Of a stretch of 64,000 nt of DNA, positions 15,714-25,331 are shown piece by piece. Source of the stretch: Saprospirales bacterium (GTDB lineage: Bacteria > Bacteroidota > Bacteroidia > Chitinophagales > Saprospiraceae); NCBI GenBank assembly GCA_016719895.1, contig JADJYG010000002.1, positions 1-64,000 on the forward strand, read 5' to 3'. Both the position numbers and the translations under genes were made by a program. Below the pieces are notes generated by a model, which made no database searches, was not told the origin of the DNA, and worked only from the letters and a program-made list of their open reading frames with translations. Position 1 is the stretch's first letter. Every line of letters begins with the position of its first letter.

Positions 15714-15891
15714 TTTTGTTGAGTTTTAAAAGTTTCAAATAAATTCCAAAGCCGAGAATGGATGGGACCCAGAGACCAACAAAAATGGCACCGTCGCCTT
15801 CCCCCCTGAACCATAACAGTTCAGCGAATATCAGGGAAAGGAATGCCGCTGCCAGCAATAGCTTGTCCGCCAACGTAAGTTTATTGAACAT
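15706..15891 (-). CDS. Small two-helix membrane protein
   Basis: 61 aa with helices at about residues 9-27 (DKLLLAAAFLSLIFAELLW) and 35-53. They are joined by a glycine-rich GEGDGAI loop, and the end is basic (KLLKLNKND). Similar short proteins occur in Bacteroidota without known role. It overlaps the 31-aa frame downstream, and the dps gene follows in the same direction, so the three may share a transcript. Confidence 0.6.
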   Translation of the reverse strand: MFNKLTLADKLLLAAAFLSLIFAELLWFRGEGDGAIFVGLWVPSILGFGIYLKLLKLNKND

Positions 15892-16111
15892 GATTTTGAA
15901 TTTAAGAGTGATTGATTTGAATCGAAATTTGTCTCAAAGTAAAGGCTCAACAGCGATTTGGGCAAATGGTTTTTGGGGTTGGTTCGCCCTGTCTCTCAAC
16001 AAGACTATGGCGTACTTGAAATTTACTGGCGTATTGTATTTGCTTTACCTTTATTTGGAAATCATTGGCAACAGACTCTTATTGACCCGGGATTCGAATT
16101 TTTGAAATTTG

Positions 16112-16816
16112 TCAAACCTTAAGTGATGACATCCCCCCGTCCAAACCGATGACCTGCCCGGTCATCCAGGCGGCGCTTTCAGACAATAAAAAGTAGGCAA
16201 GCGACGCCACTTCTGCTGCCGTGCCGACCCGTTTGAGCGGGTGCCTTACGCCCGCGGCTTCTTTCTTATCATCAGAATTGAGTAGCCGGGCAGCCAGCGG
16301 CGTATCCGTCAGTGAGGGGGCGATGCAGTTGACCCGGATAGTGGGCGCCCACTCGGCGGCGAGGGAGCGGGCAAGCCCTTCCACAGCGCCTTTTGCTGCC
16401 GCAATGGAGGTATGAAACGGCATCCCCTGCCCGACAGCTACCGTGCTGAACAGCACGACGGAGGCTTTCCCTGCGTTTTTCATCGCTTTTTGCGAGGCCT
16501 GCAAAACCTTGACGGCGCCGAGTACATTGATTTGAAAATCTTCGAGAAAAGCATCCGGTTTTAAGGAACGGAAAGGTTTCAGATTGATGCTGCCAGGGCA
16601 GTAGGCGACGCCGTCGAGCATGTCTGGCAGTTCGCCTTCAGCGAGGTCGTCTGTCAGAATGTTTTTGGGCAAGAAGGAGACATTGGACAGCCTGGCAAGG
16701 CTGTCGCTGTTTCTGGATAATACGACTACCTGGTTGCCTGCTGCACTGAGTTTTTTTACGAGTTCCAGCCCGATGCCGGAGGAGCCGCCTGCGATGAGAT
16801 ATGTTTTGTTGGACAT
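16112..16816 (-). CDS. SDR-family oxidoreductase lacking the catalytic Tyr
   Basis: 234 aa, classical SDR fold: AGGSSGIGLELVKKL (TGxxxGIG cofactor motif, residues 9-23), NVLGAVKVLQASQKAM, STVAVGQGMPFHTSIAAAKG, and the C-terminal GQVIGLDGGMSS. At the YxxxK site the sequence is IAAAK: Lys is kept but Tyr is replaced by Ile. The normal hydride-transfer chemistry is therefore doubtful, or another residue substitutes. Such members are known in SDR families and may act as binding proteins. It is monocistronic as far as seen, with 95 bases to the next feature upstream. Confidence 0.85.
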   Translation of the reverse strand: MSNKTYLIAGGSSGIGLELVKKLSAAGNQVVVLSRNSDSLARLSNVSFLPKNILTDDLAEGELPDMLDGVAYCPGSINLKPFRSLKPDAFLEDFQINVLGAVKVLQASQKAMKNAGKASVVLFSTVAVGQGMPFHTSIAAAKGAVEGLARSLAAEWAPTIRVNCIAPSLTDTPLAARLLNSDDKKEAAGVRHPLKRVGTAAEVASLAYFLLSESAAWMTGQVIGLDGGMSSLKV

Positions 16817-17049
16817 GAAATATTAAATTGATTGATCCTAACAAAATTAATTTGGGTTGGTTTTCAGTAAATTTAGTTTTACTGGCAATAGCATTGCCAT
16901 TTTTCAAAACTATTTGAAAATAAGGTTCTTCCTGATTCCATGTGGGTTAGCATCTATCATCTTGTTCCAAAGGGAATTCACTTGGAACGAGATGGTTGAG
17001 TGCCCGGGCTTCCCCTTAAAACCAGTATGAGCCAGAAATGAAATGCCTC

Positions 17050-17134
17050 GGACAAGGGCTTGCTGTCCATGCCGCCGAACAGCCTGCCCGCAAACCCAAC
17101 GCACGGCGGCACGACAGCAAGCCAAACGTTCGCT
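17050..17134 (+). repeat. Isolated attC-like hairpin
   Basis: GGCTTGCTGTCCATGCCGCC (from 17057) pairs with the segment 17104-17123, ending CAAGCC, with a few mismatches. The loop contains CCCAACGCACGGCGG, as in site 7, and the end is AAACGTTCGCTG. No cassette gene is next to it, so it looks like a stray or relic site 5 kb beyond the main array. Confidence 0.5.
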
Positions 17135-17356
17135 GCAATAAAATTTGGACACCCTGCGGTGCCCCCCATAATTGAAGTTCATTGAAAAAGCAGAACTGCG
17201 TGCCGATATTGGAGTGTGAAGAACCAACAACAAACACTCCGATTCTGCCATGCTCTTTTGCGGTATGGGGTCAATCGTTGCCGAGCGATGGCTTCCGAGG
17301 CCTCGGATAATGCGTTTAGCCAGCAGATTCGTCCGGTTGAGTTGTCGGCCTAACCC

Positions 17357-17463
17357 CTAACCTGTCAGGTGGAAATTTGAAAAAAAGACTGCCGGCAGCA
17401 GCAGCGCTTCGCGCATGGCTGCTGCCGGCAGTCTTTTTTCCAAATTTCCACCTGACAGGTTAG
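17357..17463. repeat. 107-bp palindrome, member A of the TAACCTGWCAGG family
   Basis: The arms match over about 46 bp with one mismatch. The outer part is CTAACCTGTCAGGTGGAAAT and the inner part carries AGACTGCCGGCAGCAGC around a short loop. It lies downstream of the PiT gene and could fold as a strong terminator. Its outer arm is shared with the element at 22964-23051. Confidence 0.85.
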
Positions 17464-17525
17464 AGAGCGATTTTAGCGCACGAGGTTGAAGGTGCTGCCC
17501 TGTTTGACGAATTCCGGTTGCCCGA

Positions 17526-18908
17526 TTAAAACACCACCCGTAAAAAGTAAAACAATACTGCCGCCAGAAAGAACGACACCGGCAAGGTCAGCAACCAGGC
17601 CAGCGCGATGTTTTGGATCGTCTTTTTTTGCAGGTTTTTTATCCCGCCCGACGCCACCATGGTTCCGGCGATACCCGACGACAACACGTGCGTGGTGCTT
17701 ACCGGCAAGCCGAAACCTGTACTGATGCCAATGGTGGCGGCCGCGCAAACCTCGGCGCTGGCGCCTTGCGCGTAGGTCAGGTGGGTTTTGCCGATTTTTT
17801 CGCCCAGGGTGACGACGATGCGCTTCCAACCGATCATCGTACCGACGCCAAGGCACAGGGAGATCAGTACAATCACCCAGGTCGGCGCAAACTCATAGGC
17901 CGAACGCAGGGTGCGAATTTCATGTTTGATTTTTTTCACCGCCGGTCCGTGGATCAGACCGATCTTGATATCTGCCTCCACACTTTTTACCAGCACCTGA
18001 ACATCTTTGCGCAGCGTAAAAAGCTGTTTTTTATCCCGCATGTCGGTTTGCTCCAGGCGGGTGGCGGTCTGGCCGGCCTGGTTTGCCAAAGTTGCGATAT
18101 GGGCTGCATAGTCGCCGGCGTCCAGTTGTCCGAGTTGTTGTTCGATCTGCCGGGCCGCTTGTCGGTACTCGTCGGGCGGAACCGTCCGGTTGAAAGCAAA
18201 CTGTAGCGGCATGAAGGCCAGGAGTACCACCATAAGCAGGCCAACGCCTTTTTGGCCATCGTTGGAGCCGTGAAAAAAACTCACCAGGGTGCAGGTGGTC
18301 ACCAGCACGGCGCGAATCCAGAATGGCGGCGCTTTTTTGGGAGTAGGCTCTTTGAAAATGACTTTGTTTTTTACAAACAGCCGGAGCAAATACATTAGCA
18401 ATATGGCCATACTAAAGCCAAAGAGCGGCGATACGAGCAGGGAAAGACCGATCTCGACGGCTTTGTTCCAGTTGGGCCCCGCGCCCTGGTGCACCGACCA
18501 AAAAGCGAAGCCGCCACCCAACAGGGATCCGATCAGCGTATGGGAGCTCGAACAGGGAATGCCGAAATACCAGGTACCCAGGTTCCAGCTGATGGCAGCC
18601 AGCAGAACGGCCAGCACCATTGCGATATTCTCGCCCAACGATTGCACGATCAGGTCGTCCAGCGGAATTAGTTTGACGATGCCCATGGCCACCGCAATAC
18701 CGCCGAGGATGACGCCCAGAAAATTCCAGAAACCGGACCAGATCACTGCTACCACGGGTTTCAGGGTATTCGTATAGATCACGGTTGCAACCGCATTGGC
18801 CGTATCGTGAAAACCATTGACCGCCTCGAACAGGCACACGGCCAACAGGCAGACAATCAGCAGAATGGAGGTGTAAACGGACAATTCTGAAATGAATCCG
18901 AGGTACAT
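17526..18908 (-). CDS. pit: Inorganic phosphate transporter, PiT family
   Basis: A 460-aa inner-membrane symporter that brings in phosphate (as metal complex) with protons or cations. Both PiT signatures are present: LFEAVNGFHDTANAVATV near residue 30 and FFHGSNDGQKGVGLL near 215. The two homologous membrane halves are joined by a cytoplasmic, partly coiled loop (about 235-340, EYRQAARQIEQQLGQLDAGD), as in larger bacterial PiT proteins. The C-terminal half keeps GLPVSTTHVLSSGIAG. No PhoU-like gene is next to it. The gene ends 63 bases before the 107-bp palindrome, which probably terminates it. Confidence 0.93.
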   Translation of the reverse strand: MYLGFISELSVYTSILLIVCLLAVCLFEAVNGFHDTANAVATVIYTNTLKPVVAVIWSGFWNFLGVILGGIAVAMGIVKLIPLDDLIVQSLGENIAMVLAVLLAAISWNLGTWYFGIPCSSSHTLIGSLLGGGFAFWSVHQGAGPNWNKAVEIGLSLLVSPLFGFSMAILLMYLLRLFVKNKVIFKEPTPKKAPPFWIRAVLVTTCTLVSFFHGSNDGQKGVGLLMVVLLAFMPLQFAFNRTVPPDEYRQAARQIEQQLGQLDAGDYAAHIATLANQAGQTATRLEQTDMRDKKQLFTLRKDVQVLVKSVEADIKIGLIHGPAVKKIKHEIRTLRSAYEFAPTWVIVLISLCLGVGTMIGWKRIVVTLGEKIGKTHLTYAQGASAEVCAAATIGISTGFGLPVSTTHVLSSGIAGTMVASGGIKNLQKKTIQNIALAWLLTLPVSFFLAAVLFYFLRVVF

Positions 18909-19044
18909 AAGGTCCGGGCAGTTTTAGTGACGGGGCATCCGGCTGTTTGCTCCGAATTTCCATAAAATCGGGCAAAAGTACAACGCAATGGCATCGGTGT
19001 CGCGCCTGAATGTTAAGAAATTGTATATTCCGGTGTTGTTTGGA

Positions 19045-20931
19045 TTACTCTGCCTCCAACACCGGGAGCAATACTTCCACGCGGGTGCCGGTCTTATGGC
19101 CGCCCGATTTTTCGCCCAGATCGATAATTTTGACAAACTGGGCGCCTGGGTTTTTGCGCAGTTGGTGCAGCAGGCTCAGGCGTTCGCGGGTGATTTCCAT
19201 GCCGCGTGAGCGGTGCGATTGGTATGCCGGTTGCGCGTTTTGTTTTTCCTTGCCTTTGTTGTAGCCCACTCCGTCGTCTTCGATCACACAGAGCAACGTG
19301 CGTTCGTCGTCAGAAAGGTGAAATGCAATGCGCAGGTTACCTTCCTGCCGGGGGCGCAGGCCGTGCTCAATGGCGTTCTCGACAAAGGGTTGGATGATCA
19401 TGGTCGGGATAAGCAGTTCACCCGTATCCACCCCCGGGGGTAAGACCACTTTATATTGCAGGCGGTCGCGAAACCGGAGTTTGCGGTTCAGGTCGAGGTA
19501 GCGGTTTAAAAATTCCATTTCCTGTTCGAGGGTCACTTCTTCCAGGTCGGAATATTCCAGGGTATGGCGCATGAGTTTGGCGAAGCGTGCCAGGTATGTT
19601 TCCGCTTCGTCATTGCGTCCGGAGGTGATCAGCCCTTGTATTGCATTGAGGGCGTTGAACAGGAAGTGCGGGTTCATTTGGGCGCGCAAGGCGCGCAGCT
19701 GCAGGCTGGCCACGCGCAGGCGGGCGAGTTGGGCTTCCTGGCGGCTACGTTCGAGGTTGTGGCGGGCTTCAATTTCCTGGCGTTCGCGGTCGCGCACCTG
19801 GTTGTAGTGGCGTTCGGTCAGTTCGGTGGCGCGGTGTTGCCACTGGTAGGCGCGTTGGTAGTCGGCGCGGGCGTCGCACAGTTGGGCAAGCGCCTGGCAG
19901 ACCTGGGCCAGGTGGTTGAGGTCGTGGCCTTCGCGGCCATTGGCATACGCCTGTTCGAAGTATTTTTCGGCCTGTTCCAGGTCGTCGAGTTGCCAGAGCA
20001 GTTCGGCGCGCCAGCTTTGTATTTTAGACAGGTTGGTAAAATCGGCGGGTTTGGAGGGGTTCGGAAACTGGGCCGTGGCTTCGTCGAACAGCGTTACGGC
20101 GCGCTGGTTGTCGCGTTGCAACAAGGCTAAAATGCCCAGGTTGGCCAGGGCATGCGCTTTCGCCTCCGGCTCTTCTTCTTCGGCGAACTGCAGCACGTTT
20201 TCGAAACACTCTTTGGCGTGTTCGGCGTCGTTTTGCGCCAGGGCTGCCCGGCCGGCGTTGAGGTAGTGCCAGGGTAAACGCGGCCGAAGTTGGTGCTCTT
20301 CCACGAGGGGCAACACCCGCAGATAGGCATCGAGGCTGTTCTCCTTTTCATCGAGCCGTTCGTACAAATCGCCCAAACCGCTTATGACCAGGCTCAGGAT
20401 ATAAAAATCTTTCAGGGTCGCCTGCACGCCGAGCCCCAGCAGCAGCCGTTCGGCTTCTTGCTGGTTGCTGAGCGCCTGGCGGTGATTGCCCAGATGCAGG
20501 TGCAGGAAGCCTTCGCGACAAGCCAGCAGGCCCCGGAGATGGGGGGCGGCCGTATCGCCGAGGTATCGGCGGGCCCGGTCCAGGCTGAGTTGGACCGCCG
20601 GCCAGTCGCGCCGGTTGAGGTGTACGGCGGCGGCGTCGAGCCATATCTCCGCCAGCGGGAGTGGGTCTGCCAGGCTCTCCAGAATAGACGTTGCCTGGGC
20701 AAAGTGTTCAAGTGCGCGATCAAATTGCCGCCATTGATTTTCCAAAAAGGCCCGGTGCCGGTGGTAGGCCAGCCGAATATCGAATGGCGTTTGGGGCGTC
20801 AGCGCCGTTTCCAGTTCCGGCAGGGCTTGCCGCGCTTTTTCAAAGTCGGTAAACGCCCATCTGCCCAACTCCTCGCACACGCGGCGTTGGATTGCCGGAT
20901 CGGCAGCGGTTACAAAGTCGAGGTTGGGCAC
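19045..20931 (-). CDS. Cytoplasmic LytS-type sensor histidine kinase with TPR sensor
   Basis: 628 aa. Residues 1-380 are tetratricopeptide-like helical repeats (for example NAGRAALAQNDAEHAKECFE, ANLGILALLQRDNQRAVTLF). A coiled segment (RDRERQEIEARHNLERSRQE) leads into a LytS/YpdA-type kinase: phospho-acceptor His in RAQMNPHFLFNALNAIQGLI, and an ATPase domain with PFVENAIEHGL (N box) and EDDGVGYN (G1). No signal peptide or membrane helix was found, so the signal is probably a cytoplasmic protein partner bound by the repeats. The start is GTG at 20931, supported by a -7 box 24 bases upstream. No LytTR response regulator gene is adjacent. Confidence 0.9.
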   Translation of the reverse strand: MPNLDFVTAADPAIQRRVCEELGRWAFTDFEKARQALPELETALTPQTPFDIRLAYHRHRAFLENQWRQFDRALEHFAQATSILESLADPLPLAEIWLDAAAVHLNRRDWPAVQLSLDRARRYLGDTAAPHLRGLLACREGFLHLHLGNHRQALSNQQEAERLLLGLGVQATLKDFYILSLVISGLGDLYERLDEKENSLDAYLRVLPLVEEHQLRPRLPWHYLNAGRAALAQNDAEHAKECFENVLQFAEEEEPEAKAHALANLGILALLQRDNQRAVTLFDEATAQFPNPSKPADFTNLSKIQSWRAELLWQLDDLEQAEKYFEQAYANGREGHDLNHLAQVCQALAQLCDARADYQRAYQWQHRATELTERHYNQVRDRERQEIEARHNLERSRQEAQLARLRVASLQLRALRAQMNPHFLFNALNAIQGLITSGRNDEAETYLARFAKLMRHTLEYSDLEEVTLEQEMEFLNRYLDLNRKLRFRDRLQYKVVLPPGVDTGELLIPTMIIQPFVENAIEHGLRPRQEGNLRIAFHLSDDERTLLCVIEDDGVGYNKGKEKQNAQPAYQSHRSRGMEITRERLSLLHQLRKNPGAQFVKIIDLGEKSGGHKTGTRVEVLLPVLEAE

Positions 20932-20954
20932 AGCGATGCGATAACAGTCTGAAA

Positions 20955-20962
20955 CAAAGATA
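20955..20962 (-). promoter_or_regulatory. -7 box of the sensor kinase gene
   Basis: On the minus strand TATCTTTG (plus-strand 20955-20962) fits TAnnTTTG. It leaves a leader of under 20 bases before GTG 20931. A clear TTG -33 element was not found. It supports the GTG start over any upstream one. Confidence 0.38.
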
Positions 20963-21007
20963 TGTTGGTTTTTTCCGACATTGGCGCTTTATTTTCAATA
21001 CAGCTGT

Positions 21008-21601
21008 ATGAACGAATGGGAATCGCGCTGGCAACAGGGGCAAACCGCCTGGGATTTGGGCGTCGAATCGCCGCCGCTCTGCGAATATGCCGGCCAAATA
21101 CCGCCTGAAAACCGCGGCCTTCGCGTGCTCATACCTGGCTGTGGCAATGGCTATGAGGCTGTTCATTTACTGCAAAGGGGCTTTTCCAACATTACCATGG
21201 TGGATATCGCCCCTACGGCAGTCGAGCGGCTGCGCCGCCGCCTGGATGCGGCTGCGCCGGAATGGCCGGACTACCTTCATCTCCTTTGCACGGATTTTTT
21301 TACCCTGGAAGGACCGTTCGGCCTGATCCTCGAACAAACTTTTTTTTGCGCCCTGCCCCCCTCACTGCGCCTGGCATACGCCCGAAAAATATACGAACTG
21401 CTGGCGCCCCAAGGTAAACTGGCCGGTGTTTTTTTCGACCGCGATTTCGACGGCGGGCCGCCCTTCGGCGGCCATGCTGCGGAATACCTGCAACTGTTCG
21501 AACCCCTCTTTCGCATCCGGACGATGGCTCCCTGCTACAATTCCGTCGCTCCCCGGAAAGGCGCCGAGCTGTTTGTTATTTTAGAAAAAACGGCGCCCTG
21601 A
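21008..21601 (+). CDS. TPMT-like SAM-dependent methyltransferase
   Basis: 197 aa from ATG 21008 (MNEWESRWQQGQTAWDLGVE), the usual start of thiopurine S-methyltransferase-like proteins; an earlier in-frame start at 20981 adds only nine residues. The SAM-binding motif is LRVLIPGCGNGYEAVHLLQR, followed by MVDIAPTAVERL (acidic end of strand 2) and EQTFFCALPPSLRLAYARKI, characteristic of this family. The C-terminus GPPFGGHAAEYLQLFEP resembles members that methylate small thiols, selenols or halides. It is transcribed away from the kinase gene and shares a divergent promoter region with it. Confidence 0.85.
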   Translation: MNEWESRWQQGQTAWDLGVESPPLCEYAGQIPPENRGLRVLIPGCGNGYEAVHLLQRGFSNITMVDIAPTAVERLRRRLDAAAPEWPDYLHLLCTDFFTLEGPFGLILEQTFFCALPPSLRLAYARKIYELLAPQGKLAGVFFDRDFDGGPPFGGHAAEYLQLFEPLFRIRTMAPCYNSVAPRKGAELFVILEKTAP

Positions 21602-21616
21602 CGGCCGGCAGTACTA

Positions 21617-22285
21617 TCAGGAATCTTTCCCCTTTGCGGCAGCCATTTGCGTCAGGTACTGCATCAAAGCCGTGGCGCTCGTGAGAGCAGGTTGGGCCAT
21701 TGCGTCGTTGAACAGCACATTGACCGGGCCTTCGCCGAAATACAGTCCGTCGGAAACGAGAAACGACAAGCGCAGGGTCCCCTTGGCCGGGTGCGGGCGG
21801 CGGGCGTCGTCCCAGGGGCCGATTTGGCTGACGATAGCCACACTTTTGGAGAACAAGTCCGCGATGAGCTGATTGGACGTTTCGTTGGGGCTCTCCCACA
21901 CGACCATGCTGCCGGTATAGTTGATGTACCGCGCCGTGCCGTCGCTGTAAGCGGCCAGCGTATCCAGCCCGCCATCCAGCCCGACCTCGACGATTACCGC
22001 GAGCAGTTGCTTTTTCTCCGGCCGGTGGCCGTTGGTAAGCAGCCAGTTGTACGCCAGGAGTTTAGCCCGTGTTTCGACTGCGTTGTCGTCGACGATTCGC
22101 TGAAGATCCGCGTTGCTGGGGCTATTGGACAGGAGGATGTCGAAAGGGTAGCCGAGGGGCTGTGTGGCGTGATTTCGATACAATTCGGCGTTGTCGGCAA
22201 ACAACATTTGGTAGACGAGGTTGATCGAGTCGTCCGGATAAGGGCCGGAGGGTTGGGGCGTGCTTTCGAAGAAGTTGGCTGGCAT
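21617..22285 (-). CDS. Conserved protein of unknown function
   Basis: 222 aa, no signal peptide or membrane helix. Recognisable stretches are INLVYQMLFADNAELYRNHA near the start, then VIVEVGLDGGLDTLAAYSDG and ARYINYTGSMVVWESPNETS, ending with PVNVLFNDAMAQPALTSATA. The composition suggests a compact alpha/beta protein. I do not recognise the family. It converges with the methyltransferase gene (15-base gap), with no terminator between them. Confidence 0.62.
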   Translation of the reverse strand: MPANFFESTPQPSGPYPDDSINLVYQMLFADNAELYRNHATQPLGYPFDILLSNSPSNADLQRIVDDNAVETRAKLLAYNWLLTNGHRPEKKQLLAVIVEVGLDGGLDTLAAYSDGTARYINYTGSMVVWESPNETSNQLIADLFSKSVAIVSQIGPWDDARRPHPAKGTLRLSFLVSDGLYFGEGPVNVLFNDAMAQPALTSATALMQYLTQMAAAKGKDS

Positions 22286-22406
22286 GTAGTATTAATTTGC
22301 AAATGAATGTTTCGTACAGGTTTGATTTGCGCCGGTTGGCCCGCACTATGCCGCTTGAGGCAGACGGAGACGCCAAGGTAAGGCGCTAAGCGGATTGCCG
22401 CTCCCT

Positions 22407-22943
22407 TCATTGTAATTCTATCACCCGAAATCCCAGCCATCCTGTTCGCACTGGCAACAGCACCGTCTCGCCCGGCTTGGTGAGCGGAAAGTAGGGCTGC
22501 TTTTTATATTGAAACCGGTACAACTTATCCCCTTTCTCCACCTGCAGCCGGTAGCCGGAGGGTTTGATTTTTTCGCCCTTGATGATGCCGTAGCCGGTAG
22601 CCAGGAAGGGTTTTTCGGATACAAACGTAAAGGGCTCGAAGGTGACCGGGCTACCTGTCCGGTTGAGCCTGCTGCCCAATAGAGGCGCAAATATTATGCT
22701 GAAGGTCAGGATAGTGCACCATTCCGGCAGATGCCGCTCCCAGGGGGTCAGGCGATGCCGCAAGGCGTACAAAATGCCTGCGCCGGCCAGTGCTCCGGCG
22801 GCCATAGAGGCGAATACCAGGCCGCGAATGCCAATAGTGTTGGTAAATACCCTGAATTCGCGGGTGTACAGCCAGATCAGGGTGAAAAATACGGCGGTCA
22901 GGGCGGCGCCCAGAAGGCGGTCGGATAGTGGGATGCGTTGCAT
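22407..22943 (-). CDS. Membrane protein of unknown function
   Basis: 178 aa with three predicted helices at about 8-26, 38-60 and 72-92. A periplasmic or cytoplasmic beta-rich tail follows (FVSEKPFLATGYGIIKGEKI ... PGETVLLPVRTGWLGFRVIE). No family was recognised. It lies between the unknown gene downstream and a perfect palindrome upstream, in the same direction as the ABC-F gene. Confidence 0.58.
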   Translation of the reverse strand: MQRIPLSDRLLGAALTAVFFTLIWLYTREFRVFTNTIGIRGLVFASMAAGALAGAGILYALRHRLTPWERHLPEWCTILTFSIIFAPLLGSRLNRTGSPVTFEPFTFVSEKPFLATGYGIIKGEKIKPSGYRLQVEKGDKLYRFQYKKQPYFPLTKPGETVLLPVRTGWLGFRVIELQ

Positions 22944-22963
22944 GGGTTGTTATTTAAAACCGA

Positions 22964-23043
22964 TAACCTGACAGGTGGAGATTTCGAATAGGAGGAATGC
23001 AAGCCCAAAAGATTAACTTCCTCCTATTCGAAATCTCCACCTG

Positions 23044-23051
<8 letters not shown>
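22964..23051. repeat. 88-bp perfect palindrome, member B of the TAACCTGWCAGG family
   Basis: Two perfect 33-bp arms, starting TAACCTGACAGGTGGAGATT, enclose a 22-base loop. It shares the outer 20 or so bases with the element at 17357-17463, while the inner parts differ. It contains the likely true stop codon of the ABC-F gene (23044-23046), so it may both end and terminate that gene. Confidence 0.88.
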
Positions 23052-24968
<1,917 letters not shown>

Positions 24969-25061
24969 GGCGGGCGCAAAGATACGGGGAAGGTTTGAGG
25001 TTTCGGGAGGGTGATTTGGTATGAAAACGTTTAATTGGACTGTGTTGGTCGGCTTGAGGTG

Positions 25062-25318
25062 TTTTCCCGCAGAACGCGCAGAATTCACAGAACCAGGATT
25101 GTACCCTCGTCGAATTATATTAGACTTGTTGCGGTGGAGGGCTTTGGCGATGGGAAAGCCCTTTTTCCGTCTGGTTTCGTTTCCCGAGGGCTCGGGATCG
25201 CCGAATATGCCCGATTTCGACTGCAAAATTTGCCTAACCAGTCGAAAAAATGGCAATTCCCCTCACGCAAAGCCCTCCACCGCAACAAGTCTATTCTGCG
25301 CGCTCTGCAGGAAAAACT
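25062..25318. repeat. Composite inverted repeat between ABC-F and T9SS-type genes
   Basis: The main arms are 25 bp and perfect (25122-25146 starting AGACTTGTTGCGGTGGAGGG, and 25268-25292). A second match lies outside them: CGCAGAACGCGCAGAATT near 25069 with its near-complement at 25293-25310. The spacing of the outer arms is unequal. Reading frames across it are artefacts of symmetry. Confidence 0.75.
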
Positions 25319-25331
25319 ACGCTCCACCCGG

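Larger units (their letters stand above)
16817..17525. other. Gene-free region with two folded elements
   Basis: About 700 bases without a supportable gene. It holds an isolated attC-like hairpin (17050-17134) and a 107-bp palindrome (17357-17463). Open frames here arise from the symmetry of these elements. Nothing else was recognised. Confidence 0.6.

Noticed and set aside
24969..25256. 96-codon N-terminal extension of the ABC-F gene
   Set aside because: It reads through the palindromic element at 25062-25318, and the ABC domain starts exactly at ATG 24968, as in family members.
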